Shown: positions 4,803 to 12,152 of the stretch, piece after piece
How the letters are laid out: each line of letters starts with the position of its first letter
How positions within the stretch are numbered: the stretch's first letter is position 1
Origin: Sphingomonadales bacterium
GTDB taxonomy: Bacteria > Pseudomonadota > Alphaproteobacteria > Sphingomonadales > Sphingomonadaceae
Assembly (NCBI GenBank): GCA_027489295.1
Contig: JAIYAA010000257.1
Location: forward strand, 1-17,419
Reading direction: 5' to 3'
DNA: 17,419 nucleotides
The notes under the pieces: model-generated
Told to the model about the DNA's origin: nothing
Databases searched by the model: none
The model's input: the letters and a program-made list of their open reading frames with translations, nothing else
Made by a program: the position numbers and the translations under genes

Positions 4803-6576
4803 CCAGATCAAGGTCACCTTCGACGCGAAGACCAAGCGGCTGGTCTGCTTGGCCCCCTTCCACATGGTCGATGTTTTGCGTGGCTGGCCATCGCGCCGCT
4901 TCGACACGAAGTCCAAGACTTGGCGCATGGCTCTGGTCAAGGCTAACATCAAACATCTGGAGAACACCCGACACTTGTACGAGTACCAGATCGACGAGGC
5001 GGCCGATGAAGCCATCAAGAATTTTGCTGCCCTGGTCGCTGCCCCAATTCACGTGCCGTTTCCCTACCACCTGCACGACTTTAAAAAAGCGAAGGTGCCG
5101 TACGAACCCATGGCTCACCAGGGCCGGATGCTTGACATGGCTTGGAACCTCAAGTCTTGTGCGTGGTTCGCCAAGATGGGTACGGGCAAGACCTTTGCTG
5201 CGATTCACCTCGCCATGGCTCGTTGGGCTTCGGGACAGATTGACGCCGTGATGGTCATTTGCCCCTCTACCCTGCGCGCTACGTGGGAGAAAGAGCTTGT
5301 GAAGTTCGCCACCTACGAGTACGACTACCGCTACCACGCGACCAAAGCCCCTTGGCTGAAAGCTTTTTATGCCGAACGACCCAGGTACCCTAAAGAGCCC
5401 CTTCCCATTCTTGCGGTGTCCGTCGAAGGTCTGGGCGTGTCAGAATCGCTTTTCGATTCAGCCTGTGGCTTCCTGGTCGGACGTCGCGTCCTTGTTATCT
5501 GCGATGAATCGAGCCGAATCAAGAATCCTGATGCTAAGCGCACGCAACGGGCAATTACGATTGGAAGCGCTGCCGAATATCGAATGATCTTGAACGGGAC
5601 CCCACTGGCCCTGGGCATTCAAGACACTTGGGCGCAGTACGAGTTCTTGGACCCTAACATCATCGGGACTGGTGATTATTGGGCTTTTAGGACCCGGTAT
5701 CTCGTGATGGGCGGCTTCGAGCAAAAAGAGATTGTCGGCATTCAGAACATGGACGAGTTGATGCCCGCCCTGCTGCCATACACGATCGAGGTAGGCAAGG
5801 ACGTTCTCGGGTTGCCTGAGAAGATGCTTACAGAGCGTACTGTCCAGATCACCGCGATGCAGCGCCGACTGATTCGCAGTGTGGTCAAGGCCAGCGGCAC
5901 CGATCCGGAATTGCCGATGATGAAAGTCACGAACTCGCTTGAGAAGGTGTTGCGGTGCCGCCAGATCGTTGGGGGCTGGCTACCCAAGGCCCGAGTTGAG
6001 AAGCATACCGTTGACGGGGTTGAAGTTGAGATCATTAAAACTGATATGGTGCCGCTGGATGAGAATCCGAAGATGGACGCCATGTTTGACTTGTTTGAGG
6101 ACAATTATGCCGGGTCTAAATTCATCATCTGGACGACTTTCATCCACGAAGTCGAAGCTATCCGGGATCGCTTGGTGGCAAAGTATGGCTCCACCACAGT
6201 CGAGTGTTATTATGGTTCCACGGCCATGGAAGATCGATCAAGGATTGAGGACCGCTACTGTCGTGATCCTAAAATGCGATTCTTCGTGGCAAATCCTGCT
6301 ACCGCAGGTCTTGGACTCACTCTCATCTCAGGAGAAAACGATGTTATGGTCTACTATTCGGGGACTAATGCATACATTGATCGCGCACAATCGGAAGACC
6401 GGTCGCATCGCTTGGGTCAGCACAATGCCGTAGCAGTCGTGGACATGGTCGCGGACAAGACTATCGACAATTTGATCGTGGCGTCTATTCGCGAGAAGAT
6501 GAGCATTGAGGAGTACTTTCTGGCCCAGGTCAAGAAGGGCACTAACCTTGATAAGTTGCTCCTCGGTGAGGAATAG
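4792..6576 (+). CDS. SNF2-type DEAD/DEAH superfamily 2 helicase/ATPase (594 aa)
   Basis: An ATP-driven DNA translocase of the SNF2/RapA type. Counting from 4792: an N-terminal segment (1-100) like the small DNA-binding domain of HARP-type enzymes; Walker A MGTGKT at 129-134; DESS (motif II) at 238-241; LNGTP (motif III) near 270; and in the second RecA-like domain ATAGLGLTL followed by QSEDRSHRLGQ (motif VI) at 533-543. Both RecA lobes are present and the length is normal for phage members. Such enzymes are common in phage replication modules and are thought to help fork restart or remodel DNA-protein complexes. ATG codons at 4792 and 4795 are both possible starts. Confidence 0.9.
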   Translation: MMNNQIKVTFDAKTKRLVCLAPFHMVDVLRGWPSRRFDTKSKTWRMALVKANIKHLENTRHLYEYQIDEAADEAIKNFAALVAAPIHVPFPYHLHDFKKAKVPYEPMAHQGRMLDMAWNLKSCAWFAKMGTGKTFAAIHLAMARWASGQIDAVMVICPSTLRATWEKELVKFATYEYDYRYHATKAPWLKAFYAERPRYPKEPLPILAVSVEGLGVSESLFDSACGFLVGRRVLVICDESSRIKNPDAKRTQRAITIGSAAEYRMILNGTPLALGIQDTWAQYEFLDPNIIGTGDYWAFRTRYLVMGGFEQKEIVGIQNMDELMPALLPYTIEVGKDVLGLPEKMLTERTVQITAMQRRLIRSVVKASGTDPELPMMKVTNSLEKVLRCRQIVGGWLPKARVEKHTVDGVEVEIIKTDMVPLDENPKMDAMFDLFEDNYAGSKFIIWTTFIHEVEAIRDRLVAKYGSTTVECYYGSTAMEDRSRIEDRYCRDPKMRFFVANPATAGLGLTLISGENDVMVYYSGTNAYIDRAQSEDRSHRLGQHNAVAVVDMVADKTIDNLIVASIREKMSIEEYFLAQVKKGTNLDKLLLGEE

Positions 6577-6585
6577 ACCTACCCC

Positions 6586-6608
6586 CGCCCCCCGGGGCGT
6601 GATATACT
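6586..6608 (+). promoter_or_regulatory. extended -10 promoter-like site with upstream GC dyad
   Basis: TGA-TATACT at 6600-6608 is an extended -10 match, but no good -35 box is spaced correctly. A dyad CGCCCC-CC-GGGGCG at 6586-6599 sits where the spacer and -35 would be. It lies in the 72-base gap before the gene at 6649, where a new operon seems to begin. Confidence 0.5.
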
Positions 6609-6648
6609 GACGGCTCAGTCGGGTCGTCATAGGATATAGGAGTTCAAA

Positions 6649-7026
6649 ATGAAAAAGCCCATTTGTTGGGTCGTGAAAGAGCAGATGTTGCGCGGCGTTG
6701 GCGACGGTGGCTCTGCTCCCGTAGATTACACACCTGCGATGAACTACGGTGACATTGAATTCATCACGACGCATGATATGCCGATGTACGGACGCTCTGC
6801 GGTTCAAGATGCGTGGAACGACGATGTTCAGCGTTTCGTGACTGCTTACGACTCGCAGCAAGATTATATCATTTGCACCGGCCAGCCGATGGCAATTCTG
6901 ACTATCGGGTACGCCCTCGGGCGTGCCGGCAAGTGGCCCCGTTTCCTCGTTTGGCGTCGTGAGGAAAACAAATACCGTGTCGTCCATTTCGATGGCACGG
7001 CGATTGACGCTGTTCAACTGGCATAG
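6649..7026 (+). CDS. hypothetical protein (125 aa)
   Basis: AGGAG at 6638-6642 fixes the start; the leader ending TAGGAGTTCAAAATG is almost the same as that of the gene at 1661. The protein looks alpha/beta: DYIICTGQPMAILTIGYALGRAG followed by a strand-like FLVWRREENKYRVVHF. Small phage proteins with a similar 'DY(I/V)..G.P..I..A...A' and 'W.R....Y..V' layout come to mind, but no function is known. It is first in the 6649-8559 gene group. Confidence 0.75.
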   Translation: MKKPICWVVKEQMLRGVGDGGSAPVDYTPAMNYGDIEFITTHDMPMYGRSAVQDAWNDDVQRFVTAYDSQQDYIICTGQPMAILTIGYALGRAGKWPRFLVWRREENKYRVVHFDGTAIDAVQLA

Positions 7027-7035
7027 GATATAGAA

Positions 7036-7245
7036 ATGACACGCAAACTACCGCCCCCCCCCAACGTGCTGACCAATTGCACTGTGATCAATAGCAGCCC
7101 CGCCAACGAACACACTCGGGCCGCCGTGATCGCACTCGCAAAAGCGGCAAAAGCCAATGCAAAAGCGATCGGAATCATTGCTGTCGCACTGAAAGGTTCG
7201 AATTCGCACATGGAAGCCGGCTTCAAGATCGGGGCCTCGGAATGA
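7036..7245 (+). CDS. hypothetical small protein (69 aa)
   Basis: AGGA at 7025-7028 precedes the ATG. The leader CATAGGATATAG at 7022-7033 repeats 6628-6639 exactly. The protein has a Pro-rich start and an Ala/Lys-rich helix in its second half. It overlaps the next gene by ATGA. The family is not recognised. Confidence 0.6.
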   Translation: MTRKLPPPPNVLTNCTVINSSPANEHTRAAVIALAKAAKANAKAIGIIAVALKGSNSHMEAGFKIGASE

Positions 7246-7646
7246 GCACTGACCAACTCCGCGCCCTGTGCGCCGAAATGCGCGACCTGGAGTCCCGCAA
7301 AGAAGCTCTCGAAGAGCAACTGTCCGCCATCAACAAAGCGCTCGACGGTTTGCGCCTGGGCGACATCCCGACCTTGATGGAGAGCCTCGGCGTCAAGAAT
7401 GCGACGTTCGAAGGCTTGGGGCGGGTTCAGTTGGCGACCGATCTCTACGCTTCGACGCGGGAAGGCCAAAAAGCCGCTGCGATGCAATGGCTACGTGATA
7501 CGGGTTACTCGGGCATGATCACCGAGACCTACAACGCGGGTACTCTCAAGGCGCTTTTCCGACGCCTTCTTTCAGCTGGCGTCGACATCCCAGACGACAT
7601 CTTCAACGTCTCCCCGTTCGTTCGTGCCAGTATCGTCAAAGCCTGA
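7242..7646 (+). CDS. phage protein with N-terminal coiled coil (134 aa)
   Basis: It starts within ATGA. Residues 5-38 are a clear coiled coil (MRDLESRKEALEEQL). The rest (LMESLGVKNATFEGLGRVQL, WLRDTGYSGMI, LKALFRRLLSAGVDIPDDIF, ending PFVRASIVK) has the layout of a widespread small phage protein family found beside replication or recombination genes. Members have no proven role known to me. Its place just before the possible ssDNA-binding protein fits a DNA-metabolism module. Confidence 0.75.
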   Translation: MSTDQLRALCAEMRDLESRKEALEEQLSAINKALDGLRLGDIPTLMESLGVKNATFEGLGRVQLATDLYASTREGQKAAAMQWLRDTGYSGMITETYNAGTLKALFRRLLSAGVDIPDDIFNVSPFVRASIVKA

Positions 7647-7647
7647 T

Positions 7648-7722
7648 ATGTCATTTCTCACAGTTCCATTGATCATCGTCGGCATCATTGTCGTGGCGCT
7701 GTTCACTGTCGGTAACGATTAA
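7648..7722 (+). CDS. possible 24-aa membrane microprotein
   Basis: ATG at 7648, one base after the previous stop, opens a 24-codon frame ending TAA. Residues 3-21 are hydrophobic (FLTVPLIIVGIIVVALFTV) and would form one membrane helix. There is no clear ribosome-binding site, so expression would depend on coupling. It could be chance, but an uninterrupted hydrophobic segment right after a stop codon is suggestive. Confidence 0.35.
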   Translation: MSFLTVPLIIVGIIVVALFTVGND

Positions 7723-7734
7723 TTTCCCCCAAAC

Positions 7735-7768
7735 CTTCGCTGTCCTGGCTCGGGGCACAGTAGCGAAG
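7735..7768 (+). other. hairpin upstream of the gene at 7798
   Basis: CTTCGCT at 7735-7741 pairs perfectly with AGCGAAG at 7762-7768 across a 20-base loop. It lies in the 75-base gap between the microprotein frame and the gene at 7798. No T-tract follows. It might act in the mRNA leader or as a protein-binding dyad. Confidence 0.4.
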
Positions 7769-7797
7769 TTCATTCCGCCCCTGCAAGAAAGTAAATC

Positions 7798-8559
7798 ATG
7801 GCTACCAAGTCCAAAGCTACCGAAGTTGTCGCAACCAATCCGTTCCAAATGACGGAAGGTGTCCCTAGTTACATCAACCAAGGTGTCTCCCGTGGCTCCG
7901 AGGAGGTCAAGTCCACCGATATGGTGTTGCCGCGCCTGGAACTCATCCAAGCGCTGTCACCCATCAAGGACGAGAACCCCGAGGAGGCCAAGGAAGGCTA
8001 CCTGTTCAACAGTGTCACTCGCGAGATTATCGGTGACCACGCTTACTTTGTCCCCGTATATTTCAAGATGGAGTACCTCGTCTGGAAGGACCAGGACAAG
8101 GGCGGCGGCTTCTTCGGTTCGTTCGCCAGCGAAGGCGAGGCCAAAGATCGGGTCAACGAGGCTATCGCAGCCGGTGAGAGCCCTGACGACCTGGAAATCG
8201 TTGACACCCCGGTGCAGTACGGCTTGCGTGTCCAACCCGATGGCCAGTCTGAGCAGATCGTGATTTCCATGGCCAAGACCAAGGCCAAGGTGTCGCGCAA
8301 GTGGAACGCCATGATCCAGATCGTGGGTGGCGACCGTTTCAGCCGGGTCTACAAGCTGTCCTCGTTCAAGGACGAGAACGCCAAGGGCCAGAAGTTCTTC
8401 AACTTCGTGGTCCAGCCAGCCGGGTTCACCCCCGAGAAGGCATACCGCGAAGCTGAGCGTCTGTACGAGATCCTCAAGACGCAGGAATTCCGCGTTGCCC
8501 ACGAAACTGTGGTCGACAACGAAGCCCAGCAGAAGTCGAGCGAGCGCGGCGAGATTTAA
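7798..8559 (+). CDS. possible phage ssDNA-binding protein (253 aa)
   Basis: The assignment is tentative. The protein resembles phage proteins often annotated as ssDNA-binding or recombination-associated: an opening TDMVLPRLELIQALSP, then YFVPVYFKMEYLVWKDQDKGGGFFGSF, a long beta-rich middle and WNAMIQIVGGDRFSRVYKLSSF. Aromatic and basic residues in beta strands fit an OB-like fold. The position, between small replication-module genes and the DNA polymerase, agrees. The C-terminus is not the acidic tail typical of bacterial SSB. A RecT-like or other DNA-metabolism protein is possible. Only a weak ribosome-binding site (AAGAAAG) precedes the ATG. Confidence 0.5.
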   Translation: MATKSKATEVVATNPFQMTEGVPSYINQGVSRGSEEVKSTDMVLPRLELIQALSPIKDENPEEAKEGYLFNSVTREIIGDHAYFVPVYFKMEYLVWKDQDKGGGFFGSFASEGEAKDRVNEAIAAGESPDDLEIVDTPVQYGLRVQPDGQSEQIVISMAKTKAKVSRKWNAMIQIVGGDRFSRVYKLSSFKDENAKGQKFFNFVVQPAGFTPEKAYREAERLYEILKTQEFRVAHETVVDNEAQQKSSERGEI

Positions 8560-8571
8560 ATGATCCTCCCT

Positions 8572-8614
8572 CCCACTGACGGTGTGCTTCTCGCAGTTGC
8601 CTGCTGTTAGTGGG
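8572..8614 (+). other. stem-loop ahead of the terminator, possible attenuator element
   Basis: CCCACTGAC at 8572-8580 pairs with GTTAGTGGG at 8606-8614: nine pairs including one G-U, with a 25-base loop. It ends five bases before the terminator stem at 8620. A regulatory RNA, a processing site or part of an attenuator are possible. Confidence 0.5.
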
Positions 8615-8619
8615 TTTCC

Positions 8620-8650
8620 CGGGGGCGGCTAACCCCGCCCCCGTTTTTTT
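8620..8650 (+). terminator. strong intrinsic terminator between the 7798 gene and dpoZ
   Basis: CGGGGGCGG at 8620-8628 pairs perfectly with CCGCCCCCG at 8635-8643 around a six-base loop, followed by seven T at 8644-8650. This is a textbook rho-independent terminator. The ATG of dpoZ is only 13 bases beyond it and I see no promoter between, so downstream expression must come from read-through, antitermination or an unusual promoter. Confidence 0.9.
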
Positions 8651-8662
8651 ATAGGACATAGC

Positions 8663-10507
8663 ATGCAATTACCCCGTATTGACCCAGGAATCGTGATCGG
8701 CCTCGATTACGAAACCACTGGGCTTGAATACTGGCAGCCGGATTTCCGCGTCCTAGGTGTCGCTGTGGCGGTGCCACGGGCGTCTTGGTACTTTGACATC
8801 CGCACGACACCAGGGCTGATCCCCTGGTTGAAAGATCTGCTTAACGGACGCGAGGCCGCTGCACACAACGCGCAGTATGAAGTTCAGTGTACCCGAGTGC
8901 TTGGGATCGACCCCCGTAAGACCCGGTGGTGGTGCACGATGGTGCACGCCTGTTTGATTGACGAGCACCAACTGACTTACAATCTGATCTCGGTTGCCGG
9001 TCAGGCTGGTGTCGACTCTCAGAAGGCTGCTCGCCTGGAGGAGCTACGCGTAGCGATGGGGTGGGCGACCACAGCCGAGGTACTGCGGCGCATGGCGGAC
9101 ATCCCATCGGATACTCCAGCACTGGCCGCCTACGCTACTTCGGACGCGGAAGACGCCCTGGCTATTCGGAACATGCAAGTGGCGGAGGTCGACCGACAGA
9201 ATCTTGAGGTCGTTTCTCACCTGGAAATGGACCTGCTGCCAGTATTGGCGGACATGTCCTGGACTGGGATTCGTGTTGACTTACAAGCCGCCCACGACGC
9301 CATCCCCAAGCTCGATGCGAAGGAATTGACCTACGCCGCCGAGATCAAGGAACTGACCGGCTGTGCTAATCCTGCTGTGTTTGTGAACTCGTCTAAGCAG
9401 ATGCGGGAGTTCTTCAAACCCGAACCTATCAGCAAATTTCAATGGAGGTTGATCGATGGAACGATTGTCGGACCGACGAAAGGTGGCGCCTCGCCATCGC
9501 TTAACCAAGATGCGATGCGCGAAATACAGCATCCGCTGGCCCAGAAGGTACTGGGTTATCGCAAAACGCTCAAGCTTCGGGACACTTTCATCCGAGGACA
9601 TGTTATCGGAAGTGCTGATGGGGACGGGTACGTACACACCCAGTTTAATCAGGCCCGCAATGACGCTGATGCTGGCACGATCACCGGGCGGCTGTCTTCG
9701 ACTGATCCCGCGCTTCAACAGATAACGGCACGGGACAAGGAGAATGCCAAGATCCTACGTTCGTTGTTCTTGCCCGATGACGGTGATCAATGGATGTGCG
9801 CCGATTATAATCAGGTCGACTTCCGATGTGGTGCACACTTACAGAATGATCCGATGGTCTTGCAGGCGTACGCTGAGAACCCCAAGCTCGACTATCATCA
9901 AGTCGTCTCGGACATGACCGGCATCCCCCGCAACCCGCCTTACGCTGGTGCCCCGAACACCAAACAGATCAATCTCGGTCTGTCGTTCGGGGCTGGGCAA
10001 GGCAAGCTCGCTTTTATGATGAAGATGCCGTACGAAGTCAAGGAATTGCGCGGCAAGATGTCATATGTCGCAGGTCCAGAGGCCGCCGCGATCTTTAATC
10101 TTTACCATTCTAAATTACCTGCTGTGAAGAAATTCATGGAGAAAGCTAGCAATGTCGCTAAACAGACAAATTATGTTAAAACTGCTACCGGTCGTCGTTT
10201 ACGTTTTCCTCGTGGTATGGGTGCTCACAAAGCCGCTGGTCTACTTTATCAAGCGTATGCGGCGGATGTTCACAAATACGGGCTCGTCAAAGTAGACCGC
10301 CTGATCCGTGAACAGGGCATGTCCGCTCGCCTGATGATGTCATGCCACGACGAAATCGGTGTGTCGATGCAAGAAGACCCCGAAGTCCGCGATATGATTG
10401 TCCGGGAGTACACCGACTTCAGCCGTGATGAATCCCCGATTCGGATGCGCGTGCCCATTCTTGCGTCCGGTGATTTTGGTCCTAACTGGTATGAGGCAAG
10501 CAAATGA
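8663..10507 (+). CDS. dpoZ: family A DNA polymerase of the Z-genome type (614 aa)
   Basis: A replicative DNA polymerase with proofreading. AGGA at 8653-8656 supports the start. The 3'-5' exonuclease domain shows D15-Y-E17 (Exo I), HNAQYE with N69 and E73 (Exo II) and YATSD (Exo III). The polymerase domain shows DYNQVDFR with D381 (motif A), K434 in APNTKQINLGLSFG (motif B) and H562-D563-E564 (motif C). Motif B lacks the Arg usually four residues before the Lys, and has Leu438 and Phe442 where E. coli Pol I has Phe762 and Tyr766. It shares an operon with purZ, mazZ and datZ, so it should be DpoZ, which favours Z over A. Bases 10091-10230 are only about 39% GC. Confidence 0.9.
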   Translation: MQLPRIDPGIVIGLDYETTGLEYWQPDFRVLGVAVAVPRASWYFDIRTTPGLIPWLKDLLNGREAAAHNAQYEVQCTRVLGIDPRKTRWWCTMVHACLIDEHQLTYNLISVAGQAGVDSQKAARLEELRVAMGWATTAEVLRRMADIPSDTPALAAYATSDAEDALAIRNMQVAEVDRQNLEVVSHLEMDLLPVLADMSWTGIRVDLQAAHDAIPKLDAKELTYAAEIKELTGCANPAVFVNSSKQMREFFKPEPISKFQWRLIDGTIVGPTKGGASPSLNQDAMREIQHPLAQKVLGYRKTLKLRDTFIRGHVIGSADGDGYVHTQFNQARNDADAGTITGRLSSTDPALQQITARDKENAKILRSLFLPDDGDQWMCADYNQVDFRCGAHLQNDPMVLQAYAENPKLDYHQVVSDMTGIPRNPPYAGAPNTKQINLGLSFGAGQGKLAFMMKMPYEVKELRGKMSYVAGPEAAAIFNLYHSKLPAVKKFMEKASNVAKQTNYVKTATGRRLRFPRGMGAHKAAGLLYQAYAADVHKYGLVKVDRLIREQGMSARLMMSCHDEIGVSMQEDPEVRDMIVREYTDFSRDESPIRMRVPILASGDFGPNWYEASK

Positions 10508-10737
10508 ACCAGACACAGATGGAGTATGTCGGCAAGATCCCGGAATTGCGCGGCAAGACAGCGATCTTGCGGGGCGGAGAGGACGTCCTGAAAGGGTTCG
10601 TGGTCGCCAATAGACAAAAGTATGTGCTGGCCCAGTTCCTCGACGAGACCACATATAACGGTGTGAGAATGGACCACGGATGGCACCATTTCGCGCTGAA
10701 CGATTTCACCCCCCTGGGCAGCAAGCCCGTTTTCTAA
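10504..10737 (+). CDS. hypothetical small protein between dpoZ and purZ (77 aa)
   Basis: It overlaps dpoZ by ATGA. The sequence (GKTAILRGGEDVL, KYVLAQFLDET, DHGWHHFALNDF) suggests a small beta barrel of the SH3-like type: short strands around Gly and a GWHxF turn. Small phage proteins with this pattern exist, with no defined function known to me. Being embedded between the Z polymerase and PurZ, it is a candidate accessory protein for polymerase or nucleotide metabolism, by position only. Confidence 0.7.
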   Translation: MNQTQMEYVGKIPELRGKTAILRGGEDVLKGFVVANRQKYVLAQFLDETTYNGVRMDHGWHHFALNDFTPLGSKPVF

Positions 10738-10746
10738 GGAGTTAAC

Positions 10747-11811
10747 ATGGCACACCGAATTAACATGGTTCTGGACTTGCAGTACGGTAGCACCGGCAAG
10801 GGCCTGATCGCGGGCTGGATGGCCAAACGCCATGATTATGACACCGTGGTTTGTGCTTTCGCGACCAACGCGGGACACACTTACATCGACATCGAACGCG
10901 GTATCAACATGATGACCCAGCAGCTGCCGACCGCAATCAGCAGTCCGACTGTGAAGAGCGTTTTGATCGGCCCTGGTGCCGCGATCTGCGCGGACACGCT
11001 TGAAGGCGAACTCGACCGCTACGCCCATATGATGGTAGGCAAAAGGCTCATGATTCACCCCCAAGCGGCGGTTGTGGAGCAGTACCACGCTGATTATGAA
11101 TTGGGTGATGGCCGCACGAAGATGGGCAGCACCGCTAAGGGCGTCGGCGAAGCGTATATCGAGCGCATGCGCCGCAATCCCGCCACGAACAACACAGTTC
11201 GGAACCGCTGGGCAACCAGCGCGCCGCGACTGCTTAAGTATGTCGTGACCGAGCACGAGTACCGGGAGACGTTGAACACATCGCAGCACGTGCTGATCGA
11301 GGGTGCGCAGGGTTTCAGCCTTTCGATGTACCATGGTCAATACCCGTACGTTACCTCTCGTGACGTCACACCATGGCAGGTCGCCGCCGATTGCGGGCTC
11401 CCTTTCAAATGGGCGCCATATATTAAAATAATCGGTACGTTGCGGACCATGCCGATTCGAGTCAACAACCGTGACGGCTCCTCGGGGCCGTGCTACCCAG
11501 ACCAAGTTGAACTCGACTGGTCCAAGATGATGATGCCGGCTGAACTGACAACTGTTACCAAGCTGCCGCGTCGAATCTTTACGTTCAGTCAACAACAATT
11601 GGACGAGGCTCTGTTCCACTGTGGCGGGTACTGGACGAGTGCCGATCTGTTCTTGAATTTCTGCAACTACATTGACAAGTCGGAACTGCAGCCGTTGATC
11701 GACGCTATCCGCACTCCGACTGAGAAACGGCTGAACGCCCCACGAGTGCGCTGGCTGGGCTGGGGTCCGGATGACTCTCAAGTCGAAATGCTTGGCGAGT
11801 GGAGCTTCTGA
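10747..11811 (+). CDS. purZ: PurZ, aminoadenylosuccinate synthetase-like enzyme (354 aa)
   Basis: PurZ joins L-aspartate to dGMP using a nucleoside triphosphate, giving the precursor that host PurB converts to dZMP. AAGGAG lies just before the ATG. The fold is that of PurA: LQYGSTGKG (11-19), NAGHT (41-45, catalytic His44), MGSTAKGVGEAY and the IEGAQG / YPYVTSRDVT region are all recognisable. The key difference is Ser15 where PurA has the catalytic Asp (Asp13 in E. coli, in GDEGKGK); this exchange marks PurZ and lets it accept dGMP. At 354 residues it is shorter than PurA (about 430), as expected. mazZ and datZ directly downstream strongly support the call. Confidence 0.94.
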   Translation: MAHRINMVLDLQYGSTGKGLIAGWMAKRHDYDTVVCAFATNAGHTYIDIERGINMMTQQLPTAISSPTVKSVLIGPGAAICADTLEGELDRYAHMMVGKRLMIHPQAAVVEQYHADYELGDGRTKMGSTAKGVGEAYIERMRRNPATNNTVRNRWATSAPRLLKYVVTEHEYRETLNTSQHVLIEGAQGFSLSMYHGQYPYVTSRDVTPWQVAADCGLPFKWAPYIKIIGTLRTMPIRVNNRDGSSGPCYPDQVELDWSKMMMPAELTTVTKLPRRIFTFSQQQLDEALFHCGGYWTSADLFLNFCNYIDKSELQPLIDAIRTPTEKRLNAPRVRWLGWGPDDSQVEMLGEWSF

Positions 11812-12152
11812 TGCTATTCAATCCTCGCCCCACGACAATCGATCATCTTGCCTCTGAGGTCCAAATGCAGGCCGATGGGCTGTTCCCGCACCGCACCGAC
11901 GACAGCATGTTCAAGAAGCTGTTTAGCGAGATCGGAGAATTGGCCGAGAACCCGTCCGAAGACGAATGGGCCGATGTTGCTATCATGCTGCTCGATTTCG
12001 GCGCTCGAAAGAGATTCGACATGGAGGGCGCAATCAGGCGGAAAATGGCCATCAACCAGAACCGCAAATGGATCACGATCAACGGTGTCAGCCGCCACAT
12101 CCCCTGTGCCCCTGGCCCCATCCAAATGCTTGACGGAGAATCCGATGAATAA
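11811..12152 (+). CDS. mazZ: MazZ, MazG-type dGTP pyrophosphohydrolase (113 aa)
   Basis: MazZ removes pyrophosphate from dGTP (and dATP in some phages), supplying the dGMP used by PurZ. The MazG metal-binding pattern is clear: E40-I-G-E43 and E52-W-A-D55 in one short helical protein. The start at 11811 overlaps the purZ stop by one base (TGATG), with TGGAG six bases upstream; an in-frame GTG at 11799 would add four residues and is less likely. It overlaps datZ by eight bases. Length and motif match small MazG-like proteins linked to purZ in phages. Confidence 0.88.
   Translation: MLFNPRPTTIDHLASEVQMQADGLFPHRTDDSMFKKLFSEIGELAENPSEDEWADVAIMLLDFGARKRFDMEGAIRRKMAINQNRKWITINGVSRHIPCAPGPIQMLDGESDE

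Noticed and set aside
9671..9686. TGGCACG inside dpoZ as a further sigma54-like site
   Set aside because: The required TTGC at the -12 position is missing; the sequence there is CCGG, and the site is internal to a gene.
10270..11781. 503-aa open frame on the minus strand opposite purZ
   Set aside because: It is antisense to dpoZ, the 77-aa gene and purZ, has no recognisable domain, and reflects the codon composition of the real genes.
10747..11811. Ordinary adenylosuccinate synthetase (PurA) for AMP synthesis
   Set aside because: The catalytic Asp is Ser, the protein is about 80 residues shorter than PurA, and mazZ, datZ and a family A polymerase surround it.
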